Assembly: GCA_016716425.1 (NCBI GenBank)
Contig: JADJWJ010000014.1
Span: 1-64,000 of the forward strand
Direction of reading: 5' to 3'
Origin: Betaproteobacteria bacterium
GTDB taxonomy: Bacteria; Pseudomonadota; Gammaproteobacteria; Burkholderiales; Casimicrobiaceae
DNA: 64,000 nucleotides
This document shows, in pieces, positions 37,777 through 46,384 of the stretch. The first letter of the stretch is position 1; the number at the start of each line of letters is the position of its first letter. The notes under the pieces are model-generated. The model had not been told where the DNA came from, made no database searches, and saw only the letters and a list, made by a program, of their open reading frames with translations. A program made the translations under genes and the position numbers.

Positions 37777-40700
37777 ATGACCCTGCCGATCGTTCGCCGC
37801 GCGTCCACTTCGCAAGTCTCGCCGCGGCCGCTTCGGCGCGGCGCCATGCGACTCCTCGTGCCGGCGCTCGCGCTGCTGGCAGCGACCGCCGCCGGCGCGC
37901 AAACCACTGCCACGTTCACGCTGGTCGACAAGACGCACCTGACGCCCGGCTCGTACCAGATCTACGTCACGGGCTTCTCGACCGCCGGGCCGCAGGGCCC
38001 GCTCATCCTGCAGCAGGACGGCTCGTGGGCGAATCCGCCCGCGCCCGTCGCCCCCGCCACGACGATCACCGGTACGCTGCCGTGCTACCGCTTCTCGCCC
38101 GGCGTCACGCCGGCGCCGGCGGACGCCATCACGCAGATCCAGATCGACAGTGCGCAAACGTCGATCAGCGCGCGCGTCTACTACTTCGTCGTCACCGACA
38201 CGACGCTGTTCCCGAACTGCAATCCCACCGCCGGCAACACCGGGCTCTTCAACGTCCCCAGCGCGTTCACCTACACGTACACGTACCCGGCGACGTTCCC
38301 GGCGCAGCCGAACCCGCAGCCCAGCATCGCGCTGTCCGAGCCCAGCACGACGTTCGTGTCCGGCATGACGTTCCCCGCGTGGACGTATTCCGAGATCGGC
38401 GCGAGCTCGACCAACGGCACGATCGACCTGTCGCAGGTCGACTTCTACGCGTTCCCGATGAGCACGACGGCGACCGTGCTTGCCGGCAACCCGTCAGGGA
38501 TCGGCAATCCGGTCGGGTCGGCGGCCAACCCCGGCGACGCGGTGAACCACATGAGCATCCGCGACAGCTATCGCCGCTACATCGACGCGCAGGCGGTGGC
38601 CGCCGGCCAGCCGTGCGACGGCGCGACGCCTGCGCCGGTGTGCGCGTACCTCGACCTCCTGCAGGACGTCACGACGCCGAACAGCACCGCGCCGCAGTAC
38701 GTGATCCAGAACCCGGGCGGCTACCTCGCCCAGTACACGCCGACGACGATCGCCAGCACGCTCAACAACGTGTTCGGCAGCGTGACGCCGGTCGCGGGAT
38801 CGCCCGGCAGTTACACGGTCGACGGCGTGATCGGCCAGCTGTGGTCGACGACGGTCCCGCCCACCACCGCAATCACGGTGCCGCCGACGGCGATTCCCGG
38901 CACGGGCACGATCGTGCTCGACTCCGGCGGGCTGCTGGGCGGCACGGGCGGTGTGCCGCAGGACAGGTTCACCGGCACCGTCGTGGCGATCAACTATCCG
39001 GGCGTCACGCCGGCGTATCCGGTCAACGCGCTGATGTTCAAGGGCACCGCGGCGTCCGGCAACTACGTCGCCTACGTCGTGAGCCCGGCCGACTACCAGG
39101 TCGGGTGCGCGACCCTCGTCATCCCCAACTGCGTGAACGCCGCATCCACCGGCTACCAGGTCTTCGCGGGGGCCGGCGCGTTCAATACGCCCGCGGCGGC
39201 CACGTACACGGCGCTGCTCAATGCCGGACTGCTGTCGGCGACCGCCGCCGGCTACAACGCCGGCACCGGGTACGACGCCGTGGTCGCGCGGCTGGGCTTC
39301 CTCATCTCGGGCGCCATGAACCGCGGCGTGGCGCTGGTGCCGTGCACCGGACAGGACGTCTGGAAGTGCTGGCAGGACGAGACCTACTGGTATCCCACGA
39401 CCGTGTCGTCGACCTTCCCCGACATCACGCAGAACCAGTTCTCGCGGTGGATGCACACGGCCACCATCGGCGGCACGCCGATGTTCCTGCAGCCCCCGGG
39501 CGCGCTCAATTCGGCGGGCAGCACCGCCGGCGCCGGCAAGCCGCAGGGCATGGCGTACGGCTTTTCGAACGACGAGAACCCGACGCCGGCGGTGCCGAGC
39601 CCGCCGGCCACCGTTTCGCCGCAACCGGAAGTGCCGTCGAAACTCGACGGCACCGTGGTGTACGGACCCGCCAGCACCTCGTACACGATCACGTTCGGTC
39701 CGTGGGTGACGGCGCCCGCGTCGAATCCGACGCTGACCGTGGCCACGGTGGGCTCGGGTGCCGTGACCAGCACGCCTGCCGGCATCGACTGCGGCAGCAC
39801 CTGCAGCCAAGCGTATCAGGCAGGGACCGTCGTGACGCTGACGGCGCAACCGGGCGCGGGCTGGTTGTTCGCCCAGTGGACAGGCGCATGCACCGGGAGC
39901 AGCACGACCTGCACGTTGACGATCGACAGCACGACGAGCGTCACCGCCGAGTTCGGCGTGCCGCTCGCAGCACCTCCGGCTTTGCACAGCCTGCACGTGG
40001 TCGTCGGCGGCAACGGCGCCGTCGGCAGTGCGCCCGCCGGCATCAGCTGCGGGACCGCGTGCAGCAAATCCTTCGCCGCCAATGCGACGGTGACGCTGAC
40101 CGCCGCCGCGAGCGCGGGCTCGACGTTTGCCGGCTGGTCGGGCGCGTGTGCGGGTACCAGCCCGACGTGCGCGGTGACGATGTCCGCGGCGCGGACCGTC
40201 GGCGCGGCGTTCGTCGCCGCGGGTGCAATGAAGCTCTCCGTCGCCGGCGGCGCAGGCGGCGTGGTCACCACGGCACCCGGCGCGATCGATTGCGGCGTCC
40301 GCTGTATCGCGGGCTTCGCGCCGGGCACGCAGGTGAGCGTCATCGCGACGGCGAAGCACGGCTACCGGTTCGCGGGGTGGAGCGGCGCGTGCAGCGGGAC
40401 GAGCACGTGCGACCTCACGCTGAACGGCGACACTTCGGTGCAGGCGTCGTTCGCGCCGATCGCGCCCGGGCAGTTCGCGCTGACCGTGCACGACTTCGGC
40501 GAAGGCACGATCACGAGCGCGCCGGGCGGCATCAGCTGCGGCACCGCGTGCAGCGCCGCGTTCGCCGCGGGGACGCAGGTGACGCTGGTCGCCACCCCCG
40601 CGCCCGGCCACCAGTTCGCCGGTTGGTCGGGCGTGTGCCGCGGCACCGGTCCGTGCGTCGTCTGGATGGAGGATTTCGCCAACGCCTACGCGTTCTTCGC

Positions 40701-40830
40701 GCCGGTGCCGGCCCCGGTCGCGGTCGAGCCGATCCCGACGCTGTCCGAGTGGGCGCTGGCGTTGCTGGCGCTGCTGGTCGCGTCGCTCGGGGGCACGCGC
40801 GCAAGGCTGCGCGCGCGCGGCGCGCGGTGA
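37777..40830 (+). CDS. GH64-like exported protein with InlB-type repeats and IPTL-CTERM tail
   Basis: 1017 residues from ATG 37777 (ATG 37846 also gives a good signal peptide). Residues 44-590 resemble the GH64/thaumatin-like beta-1,3-glucanase fold: YQIYVTGFST near the start, GTIDLSQVDFYAFPM, RDSYRRYIDAQAVA. Four divergent InlB B-repeats begin near residues 649, 734, 817 and 899, each with a CGxxC...GWSGACxGxxxxC pattern, so disulfides are likely. The end PIPTLSEWALALLALLVASLGGTRARLRARG is an IPTL-CTERM sorting signal: motif, hydrophobic helix, basic tail. IPTL proteins are thought to be processed by an exosortase at the membrane. No such enzyme is in the window. Glucanase activity is inferred only. 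Confidence 0.82.
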   Translation: MTLPIVRRASTSQVSPRPLRRGAMRLLVPALALLAATAAGAQTTATFTLVDKTHLTPGSYQIYVTGFSTAGPQGPLILQQDGSWANPPAPVAPATTITGTLPCYRFSPGVTPAPADAITQIQIDSAQTSISARVYYFVVTDTTLFPNCNPTAGNTGLFNVPSAFTYTYTYPATFPAQPNPQPSIALSEPSTTFVSGMTFPAWTYSEIGASSTNGTIDLSQVDFYAFPMSTTATVLAGNPSGIGNPVGSAANPGDAVNHMSIRDSYRRYIDAQAVAAGQPCDGATPAPVCAYLDLLQDVTTPNSTAPQYVIQNPGGYLAQYTPTTIASTLNNVFGSVTPVAGSPGSYTVDGVIGQLWSTTVPPTTAITVPPTAIPGTGTIVLDSGGLLGGTGGVPQDRFTGTVVAINYPGVTPAYPVNALMFKGTAASGNYVAYVVSPADYQVGCATLVIPNCVNAASTGYQVFAGAGAFNTPAAATYTALLNAGLLSATAAGYNAGTGYDAVVARLGFLISGAMNRGVALVPCTGQDVWKCWQDETYWYPTTVSSTFPDITQNQFSRWMHTATIGGTPMFLQPPGALNSAGSTAGAGKPQGMAYGFSNDENPTPAVPSPPATVSPQPEVPSKLDGTVVYGPASTSYTITFGPWVTAPASNPTLTVATVGSGAVTSTPAGIDCGSTCSQAYQAGTVVTLTAQPGAGWLFAQWTGACTGSSTTCTLTIDSTTSVTAEFGVPLAAPPALHSLHVVVGGNGAVGSAPAGISCGTACSKSFAANATVTLTAAASAGSTFAGWSGACAGTSPTCAVTMSAARTVGAAFVAAGAMKLSVAGGAGGVVTTAPGAIDCGVRCIAGFAPGTQVSVIATAKHGYRFAGWSGACSGTSTCDLTLNGDTSVQASFAPIAPGQFALTVHDFGEGTITSAPGGISCGTACSAAFAAGTQVTLVATPAPGHQFAGWSGVCRGTGPCVVWMEDFANAYAFFAPVPAPVAVEPIPTLSEWALALLALLVASLGGTRARLRARGAR

Positions 40831-40834
40831 CCAC

Positions 40835-40860
40835 GCGCGGGGACCATCGTGTCCCCGCGC
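40835..40860. terminator. Perfect hairpin between convergent genes
   Basis: GCGCGGGGAC (40835-40844), loop CATCGT, GTCCCCGCGC (40851-40860), a 10-bp perfect stem. It sits between the IPTL gene and the convergent lipoprotein gene and could terminate both. There is no T-tract on either side. Confidence 0.6.
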
Positions 40861-40863
40861 CGG

Positions 40864-41178
40864 CTACGGCGCCGGGCAGCGATACGCCCGCGCCGTCGCG
40901 TGCCCGGTGTTGAGCATCCCCGAGTTGTCGATGTTGATGAACACGACGTCGGTCGCGCCGAGTGCGGCGGCCTTCTCGCGCGCGTCGTTCATCGCGCCGT
41001 CGCGGCGGCCTGCCTCGCTGCCGCCGAACAGGCTGCGCCCGTTGACGGTGCCGAGCAGCTTGCAGTCGCGGTTCACCGTCGCGGGATCGCCGTCCTTCAC
41101 CGCGCTCGCCGTCCGCGTCGCCGTGGACGCGCACGCGCCCAGCGCGAGAACCGCCACCACCGCCGCCACCCATCGCAT
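40864..41178 (-). CDS. Small lipoprotein, DUF4156-like
   Basis: 104 residues from ATG 41178, chosen because GGGGGA lies 8 bp upstream; an ATG at 41187 has no room for a ribosome site. Signal VAAVVAVLALGACAS has a lipobox with Cys near residue 16. The mature part (CKLLGTVNGRSLFG..GAMNDAREKAAALGATDVVFINIDN) matches the small envelope lipoproteins of the DUF4156 type, which have a two-strand, two-helix fold with a DAR.KAA.LGA motif. It is transcribed downstream of the oxidoreductase at 41206. Function unknown. Confidence 0.78.
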   Translation of the reverse strand: MRWVAAVVAVLALGACASTATRTASAVKDGDPATVNRDCKLLGTVNGRSLFGGSEAGRRDGAMNDAREKAAALGATDVVFINIDNSGMLNTGHATARAYRCPAP

Positions 41179-41205
41179 CGTCGCCATCCCCCGGAACCCA
41201 ACGCG

Positions 41206-42165
41206 CTACATGAGGCGCACGACGGTCTTGCCGCGCCCGTGGCCCGACTCCATCGCACCCAGCGCCGCGGCCACCTCGTCGAGCACGATCGTTCGCTCGA
41301 CGTGCGGCCGCAGCGCGCCGGTGGCCGCGAGCGCGGCCAGCCGCTGCCACTGCGCGGCGCCGGTCCGCAGCCGGAACGCGACCGCGCGCCGGCGCGACGT
41401 CAGCCGGCCCAGCAGGTCGCCGACGACGGTCGACGCGACCGCCGCAGCGCTACCCGACGTACTGACGTAGACGCCGCTTACCGTCAGCACGGCACGCGCG
41501 GCGTGGTACGTCGATGCCGACGCGGCGTCGAACACGACGTCGAAGCAGTCGCTGCGGCGCGTGAAGTCGTCCTTGGCGTAGTCGACGACCTCGTCCGCGC
41601 CCTGCGCACGCACGAAGTCCACGTTGGCCGGCCCGCACACGCCGACGACGTATGCGCCGAGGTGCTTGCCGACCTGCACGGCGAAGTGGCCGACACCGCC
41701 GGCCGCGCCGGTGACGAGCACGCGCTGGCCGGCGGCCACCCGCGCAACGTCGGCGAGCGCCTGCAGCGCGGTGCCGCCGGCGATCGGCAGCGCGGCCGCG
41801 CCGACGAAATCGAGCGCGTCCGGCAAGGGCGCGATCGCGTCGTGCCGCACGACGACGTACTCGGCGAACGCGCCATCGTGCGCGAACGGCGACACCGTGC
41901 CGAACACCCGTTCGCCGACGTGGCGCGCGTGCGCGCCGCCACCGGTGCCTACGATCGTGCCGGCGAACTCGCAACCCAGCCCGCGCGGCGGCCGGCCGAT
42001 CGGCAGCAACCCGAGGTGTCCCGCGCGCAGCTTCCAGTCGAGCGGATTCAAGCCCGCCGCGTGGACGCGGACCTTGACCTCGCCGGCGCCCGGGACGGGC
42101 TCGGCGACGTCGGCCGGCGCCAGGACCTCGGGCGGACCGAAGCGCGCGAAACGCAGTGCCTTCAC
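41206..42165 (-). CDS. NADPH-dependent quinone oxidoreductase-like MDR protein
   Basis: 319 residues from GTG 42165. Motifs of the medium-chain dehydrogenase/reductase family are clear: the N-terminal KALRFARFGPPEVL, NPLDWKLRAGHL, GCEFAGTIVGTG, and the nucleotide-binding VLVTGAAGGVGHFAVQVGKHLGA. The zinc-binding Cys residues of alcohol dehydrogenases are absent, so it is of the quinone oxidoreductase type, probably reducing quinones or enones with NADPH. It is followed by the small lipoprotein on the same strand. Substrate cannot be told. Confidence 0.9.
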   Translation of the reverse strand: MKALRFARFGPPEVLAPADVAEPVPGAGEVKVRVHAAGLNPLDWKLRAGHLGLLPIGRPPRGLGCEFAGTIVGTGGGAHARHVGERVFGTVSPFAHDGAFAEYVVVRHDAIAPLPDALDFVGAAALPIAGGTALQALADVARVAAGQRVLVTGAAGGVGHFAVQVGKHLGAYVVGVCGPANVDFVRAQGADEVVDYAKDDFTRRSDCFDVVFDAASASTYHAARAVLTVSGVYVSTSGSAAAVASTVVGDLLGRLTSRRRAVAFRLRTGAAQWQRLAALAATGALRPHVERTIVLDEVAAALGAMESGHGRGKTVVRLM

Positions 42166-42305
42166 GGCGGGCCCCCGCCCGCCGCACCGGACGCGGTCTC
42201 GGCGGGGCGCCGGGTGCGACGCGACGCAGTGGGTGCGGCCATGCCTTGGCAGATCGAATGCGGATGTCCGCATTCTAGCGCCGCCCGCACGGGCACGCCG
42301 CGGAC

Positions 42306-42362
42306 AAAAAAGACGCCGCGTTGCCGCGGCGTCCAAGCCCGCTCCATGATCTGCCGGAGCGG
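42306..42362 (-). ncRNA. Orphan minus-strand terminator, possible small RNA 3' end
   Basis: On the minus strand GACGCCGCG, loop, CGCGGCGTC (42312-42333) is followed by TTTTTT (42306-42311): an ideal intrinsic terminator. A second hairpin (CCGCTCC/GGAGCGG, 42339-42362) precedes it. No minus-strand gene lies upstream, since the next gene (42527) is on the plus strand. Two hairpins with a U-tail suggest a small RNA starting within 42363-42526. The 5' end is unknown. Confidence 0.4.
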
Positions 42363-42447
42363 AGGGGAGAGAGTGGGCGGAGGTGCTGCCCGCCCGCGCA
42401 GTTTCGCGCCGCACGTCCGTGCGTTCTGTCGGCGCGGCGCCGATGCG

Positions 42448-42470
42448 CGTGTAGGACGCCGCCCTACACG
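42448..42470. promoter_or_regulatory. TGTAGG inverted repeat upstream of the CHASE3 kinase gene
   Basis: CGTGTAGG (42448-42455), 7 bp, CCTACACG (42463-42470): a perfect 8-bp-arm operator-like dyad 57 bp before the kinase ATG. A half-site (TGTAGG on the minus strand, about 46358) precedes the NarL-type regulator at 46331. It may be that regulator's binding site. Confidence 0.5.
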
Positions 42471-42526
42471 TTGAGCGCGGCGGCCACGATGCGTATAGTC
42501 GGCGAATCCGGGCAGGCGACCGCACG

Positions 42527-43942
42527 ATGCGACTCCCGAAATCCGTCCTTCCCCTCAAGATCGTGGTGCCTCTGGTCCTCGGCATCGCGGTTTCGCTCGC
42601 GATCGCCGTCTATGCCGAACTGGGGTACCGGCGGCTCGAGTCCGCGAACCGCGAGATGGCGGTCGCGCTGGAGATGCAGGCGACGCTGAACGAGACGCTG
42701 GCGCTGATCGTCGACGCCGAGACCGGCCAGCGCGGGTACCTGCTGACCGGGCGCGACGAGTACCTGGCGCCGTACAACGCCGCGCTGCCGAAGATCGAGG
42801 GCGCGTTCTCGCGGCTGCGCGAGCTGCTCGTCGCCAACGGTACCGCCGAGCAGCGCGCGACCTCCGGCCGCATCAACAACCTCGTCGGCAAGAAGCTGGC
42901 CGAACTGGAGGTGGCGATCGCCCTCTATCGCACGAACGGCGCGGAGGCGGCGCAGGCGCTCCTGGCCACCGGCATCGGCCGCCGGACGATGGAAGAGATC
43001 CGCGCCGAGGTCGACGACATGGGCGGCACGCACCGCACGCAGCTCGCCGAGGCGACGACGCGCTGGGCCCACGACGTCGGCTTCGCGCGCGCCGGCATGC
43101 AGATCATGACCGGGTTCACCGTCGTGCTGCTGCTCGTCGTGTGGCTGCTCGCGCGCCGCGACGTCCAGCAGCGCGACGCGCGGCGGCGCGGCGTGCAGGA
43201 GGAGAAGCGCCGGCTGGAGGCCGTCGTCGAGCAGCGGACCGCCGAGCTGTCCGAACTGTCGAACCACCTGCAGCGGGTGCGCGAAGAGGAGAAGGCGAAG
43301 CTCGCCCGCGACATCCACGACGAGCTGGGGGGCCTGCTGGTCAGCGCCAAGATGGACGTGGCGTGGGTCGCGAAGCGCGTCCACGACCGCGACGCCGAGG
43401 CGGTCGCGAAGCTCGAGCGCGCGCTGCAGGCGCTCGACGACGGCGTCGAGATCAAGCGGCGCATCATCGAGGACCTGCGCCCGACGCTGCTCGACAATCT
43501 GGGCCTCGCGGCGGCGCTCGAGTGGCAGGTCCACGAGATCTGCGACCGCGCGGGCCTCGCATGCGAACTCGCCACGCCCGGCGACGACAGCGCGATCCCG
43601 CCCGTGACCGCGATCGCGCTGTACCGGATCGTGCAGGAGGCGCTCACCAACATCGTGAAGTACGCGCACGCGACACGGGTGACCGTCTTCTTGGGCCTCA
43701 ACGCGGACACGCTGACGCTGCTGATCGAGGACGATGGCGTCGGCATCCCGGAGCAGGCCCAGCATAACCGGCTGTCGCACGGCATCGCCGGCATGCGCCA
43801 GCGCGTGCGCGCGCTGCACGGCGAATTCGCGATCGCGCGCCGCCGCGAAGGCGGCACGAGCGTCGAGGTCAACCTGCCGCTCGGAGGCGTCGCGACGCCC
43901 GCGCCCGCGCCCGCGACCGCGCCGACGCCGCTCGGCGCCTGA
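42527..43942 (+). CDS. CHASE3 sensor histidine kinase (NarX/UhpB-type HisKA_3)
   Basis: 471 residues. A transmembrane segment near residues 10-28 and a second near 185-205 flank a CHASE3 domain (DAETGQRGYLLTGRDEYLAPYN). A coiled linker leads to HisKA_3 with the phospho-His in KLARDIHDELGGLL (about residue 264), then HATPase (QEALTNIVKYAHATRV, LLIEDDGVGIP, HGIAGMRQRVRALHG). The N-box is typical of the NarX family. It should sense an envelope or membrane signal and phosphorylate a NarL-type regulator, probably that at 45699; the receiver at 45132 is another candidate. A TGTAGG palindrome lies just upstream. Confidence 0.93.
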   Translation: MRLPKSVLPLKIVVPLVLGIAVSLAIAVYAELGYRRLESANREMAVALEMQATLNETLALIVDAETGQRGYLLTGRDEYLAPYNAALPKIEGAFSRLRELLVANGTAEQRATSGRINNLVGKKLAELEVAIALYRTNGAEAAQALLATGIGRRTMEEIRAEVDDMGGTHRTQLAEATTRWAHDVGFARAGMQIMTGFTVVLLLVVWLLARRDVQQRDARRRGVQEEKRRLEAVVEQRTAELSELSNHLQRVREEEKAKLARDIHDELGGLLVSAKMDVAWVAKRVHDRDAEAVAKLERALQALDDGVEIKRRIIEDLRPTLLDNLGLAAALEWQVHEICDRAGLACELATPGDDSAIPPVTAIALYRIVQEALTNIVKYAHATRVTVFLGLNADTLTLLIEDDGVGIPEQAQHNRLSHGIAGMRQRVRALHGEFAIARRREGGTSVEVNLPLGGVATPAPAPATAPTPLGA

Positions 43943-43947
43943 CGCGC

Positions 43948-44970
43948 GTGCCCGGCCCACGTCCCGCGCGCGCGCCCTTGGCAGCTGGCGTCGTGCCCGC
44001 CCCCGCCCGCCGACGCCTGCTCGCGCTGCTGGCCACGCTGGCGGTGCCGCGGGTCGCCGGCGGGCAGGAGCGCGCCAGAGGCGTGCCCATCCGGCTGGTC
44101 GTGCCGGCGCCTGCCGGCGGCTCCGGCGACCGGATCGCGCGCATTGTCGCCGACGCGCTCGCAGGCATCCTCGAAGTCCCGGTGGAGGTCGACAACGTTC
44201 CCGGCAATGCCGGGGTCACGGGCACCAACCAGATCGCCGGCGGCGCGACCGACGGCTCGCTGCTCGGGATCGTCGCGAACTCCGCAATCGTCGGTGGCCG
44301 GCTCCTGTCGCGCAGTGCACGCTTCAACCCGAGCGAGGACTTCGCGTGGCTGGCGATTCTCGGCAGCTATCCGAACGCGATGGTCGTCTCGGTGCGGTCC
44401 GGGCAACGCACGCTCGACGACTGGCTCGCCGAGGCCCGGCGCGCGGCTTCACCGCTCACGTATGGGTCGTTCGGCACCGGATCGGCCGGGCACCTCGCCG
44501 GCGCATACCTGCGTTACGAGAAGGACGTCCGCCTCGTTCACCGCACGCTGGAGACGCTGAACGAGGGTTACGCGCAGCTCGCCGATGGATCGCTGGACGT
44601 GCTGTTCGACGGCGTGCCCAACGCGCTCGTCGAGGCGCCACGCTCGGGCCACCCGATCGTCGCCGTGACGTCGGAGCGCCGGGTGGAGTCGCTGCCGGGC
44701 ATCCCGGCGTTCGGCGAGCTGTGGCGGGAGTCGTTCGTCGTCTGGCTGGGCCTCGTGGCGCCGAAGGGCCTCGACGCCGCAGCCTACGTGAGGCTCGCGC
44801 CGGCGATCGGCGTGCTGCTGTCGCAACCGCGCTACGCCGCCGCGATGCGGGCGGCGGGCCTCACTTACATCGGCCTGTCCGGCCGGGGCACCACGGCGTT
44901 CGTCGACCGCGAGTTCCTGCGCAGTGCGAAGCTGATCGCGCGCCTGAACGACGAGGGCGTCCGCGACTAG
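43948..44970 (+). CDS. Bug-family tripartite tricarboxylate transporter binding protein
   Basis: 340 residues from GTG 43948; GTG 43993 gives a more usual signal peptide. Export is via the Arg-rich start PARRRLLALLATLAVPRVAGG. Family motifs: RLVVPAPAGGSGDRIARIVADAL, VPVEVDNVPGNAGVTGTNQIAG, NPSEDFAWLAILGSYPNAMVV, GSFGTGSAGHLAGAYL, LFDGVPNAL. These periplasmic proteins capture carboxylates, amino acids or related solutes and are greatly expanded in Burkholderiales. No TctAB partners are nearby. It follows the kinase by 5 bp and is probably co-transcribed, so it could supply the signal ligand; this is inference. Confidence 0.92.
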   Translation: MPGPRPARAPLAAGVVPAPARRRLLALLATLAVPRVAGGQERARGVPIRLVVPAPAGGSGDRIARIVADALAGILEVPVEVDNVPGNAGVTGTNQIAGGATDGSLLGIVANSAIVGGRLLSRSARFNPSEDFAWLAILGSYPNAMVVSVRSGQRTLDDWLAEARRAASPLTYGSFGTGSAGHLAGAYLRYEKDVRLVHRTLETLNEGYAQLADGSLDVLFDGVPNALVEAPRSGHPIVAVTSERRVESLPGIPAFGELWRESFVVWLGLVAPKGLDAAAYVRLAPAIGVLLSQPRYAAAMRAAGLTYIGLSGRGTTAFVDREFLRSAKLIARLNDEGVRD

Positions 44971-44988
44971 CCGGCTGCTGGAAATTCC

Positions 44989-45090
44989 CCGGCGTCATCC
45001 CGAGGAGCGCCAAGACGAGGGATCGGCTTCAACGCCACTTCCTGATTCGCGGCGAAAGCACATCCCTCGCCGCGCTCGGGACCACACCGG
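44989..45090. repeat. Imperfect inverted repeat, CGTCATCCCGAG type
   Basis: The left arm CCGGCGTCATCCCGAGGAGC through GAGGGATC and the right arm CATCCCTCGCCGCGCTCGGG to CACACCGG are inverted relative to each other, about 102 bp overall. Such CATCCCGAG/GAGGGAT dyads are scattered in many proteobacterial genomes. It lies between the convergent Bug gene and the receiver gene. Confidence 0.7.
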
Positions 45091-45131
45091 AAAATGAATA
45101 TCGGCGCGAGGTTCGACAGCCTGCCAGCGGC

Positions 45132-45524
45132 CTAATGGCCTGCAACGGTCGCGAGATTGGCGACCACCTCGCGCACGCGGTGGAACTCGCGCGCCTTGTC
45201 GAAGAAGTAGTCGGCGCCCAGCAGCATGCTGCGGTTGCGGTACTGCGGGAACGCGTAGTTCGTGAAGACGATGATCTTCGCATGCGCGGGGCGCGTGCCC
45301 TCGCCGAGCGTCTTCAGCACGCCGAGGCCGGTACCCTGCTTCAGCTGCAGGTCGAGGACCGCGGCGTCCCACGCGCTGCCGCGCAGCAGCGCGAGCGCGT
45401 CGTACTCGGTGTTCGCGTGGCCGACGATCTCGACGTTCGGGATCTCGGCCAGCGTCTCCGCCAGGCGGGCGCGGATGATCGCCGAGTCCTCGACGATGAC
45501 GACACGCAGTTTCGCGGCTTCCAC
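45132..45524 (-). CDS. Stand-alone response-regulator receiver domain protein
   Basis: 130 residues if started at GTG 45524 (GGAGG three bases upstream); ATG 45611 would add an unstructured 29-residue lead. It is a CheY-like receiver: LRVVIVEDSAIIRARLAETL, phospho-Asp in WDAAVLDLQLKQGTGLGVL, conserved Thr in IIVFTNYAF, and a Lys in FFDKAREF. No output domain follows. It probably relays phosphate or acts through protein contact in the circuit formed by the kinase at 42527 and the regulator at 45699. It converges with the Bug gene. Confidence 0.85.
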   Translation of the reverse strand: MEAAKLRVVIVEDSAIIRARLAETLAEIPNVEIVGHANTEYDALALLRGSAWDAAVLDLQLKQGTGLGVLKTLGEGTRPAHAKIIVFTNYAFPQYRNRSMLLGADYFFDKAREFHRVREVVANLATVAGH

Positions 45525-45698
45525 GGGCCTCCGGCGGGGTTGGGCACGGTCGGCGGTCGCGGCCGCCCGTGTGGACGGCAGCGCGACCGGGAACGCGGCC
45601 GTTCGCAGCATCACAGGCTAACAATCCGCGTGGGGCGGCGCTATCGGCGTTTGTCCGACAGCCGGCGCCGGACGCGCGGCGCCAGTCCAGGCCGGGCG

Positions 45699-46331
45699 TC
45701 AGTCGATGAGGCCGTTCTTGATCGCGTAGTAAGTGAGGTCCGCGTTGGACTTCATGCCCATCTTCTCCAGCACGCGGGACCGGTAGGTGCTCACGGTCTT
45801 GACCGACAGGTTGAGCTCGGCGGCGATCTTCGACACCGCGGCGCCGGCGGCGAGCTTGCACAGGATCTGGAACTCGCGCTGCGACAGCTCGGCGTGCAGC
45901 GGCCGGTCCGCGTCGCGGGCCACGCCATCGGCGAGGATCTGCGCCAGCGCCGGGCTCACGAACTTGCGGCCATTGACCACCGTGCGGATCGCACCGACGA
46001 GTTCCCTGGCCGCGGCCTCCTTGTTGAGGTAACCCGCCGCGCCCGCGCGCAGCAGGTTGACCGCGTACTGGTCCTCGGCGTAGCCGGACAGCATCAGCAC
46101 CGGCATGGCGGGCGCGATCTGCCGCAGCGTCTTCAGCGTGTCGATGCCGTTCCTGTCGGGCATCGAGATGTCGAGCAGCACGACGTCGAACTCGCCGCCG
46201 CGCACCAGCGCGACGGCCTCGCTGCCGGTCGCCGCCTCGCCGGCCACCTGCATGTCCGGCTGGTCGGCGATGAACTGCTGCAGGCCCGCGCGCACGATGG
46301 CGTGGTCGTCGGCGATGAGGATGCGGATCAT
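45699..46331 (-). CDS. NarL/FixJ-family response regulator
   Basis: 210 residues. The receiver (MIRILIADDHAIVRAGLQQF, phospho-Asp in FDVVLLDISMPDRNGID) is joined to a LuxR-type helix-turn-helix (LSQREFQILCKLAAGAAVSKIAAELNLSVKTVSTYRSRVLEKMG). It should bind DNA as a dimer when phosphorylated. The HisKA_3 kinase at 42527 is the obvious partner type. A TGTAGG half-site lies about 27 bp upstream of its ATG, possibly for autoregulation. Confidence 0.94.
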   Translation of the reverse strand: MIRILIADDHAIVRAGLQQFIADQPDMQVAGEAATGSEAVALVRGGEFDVVLLDISMPDRNGIDTLKTLRQIAPAMPVLMLSGYAEDQYAVNLLRAGAAGYLNKEAAARELVGAIRTVVNGRKFVSPALAQILADGVARDADRPLHAELSQREFQILCKLAAGAAVSKIAAELNLSVKTVSTYRSRVLEKMGMKSNADLTYYAIKNGLID

Positions 46332-46384
46332 GGCGGCCCGGGGTTGTTGCCGCCCATCCTACACGCCGGGACCCGGCCCGCGCG

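Noticed and set aside
42162..42347. 61-codon minus-strand frame over the orphan terminator
   Set aside because: It reads through the terminator hairpin and has no protein features.
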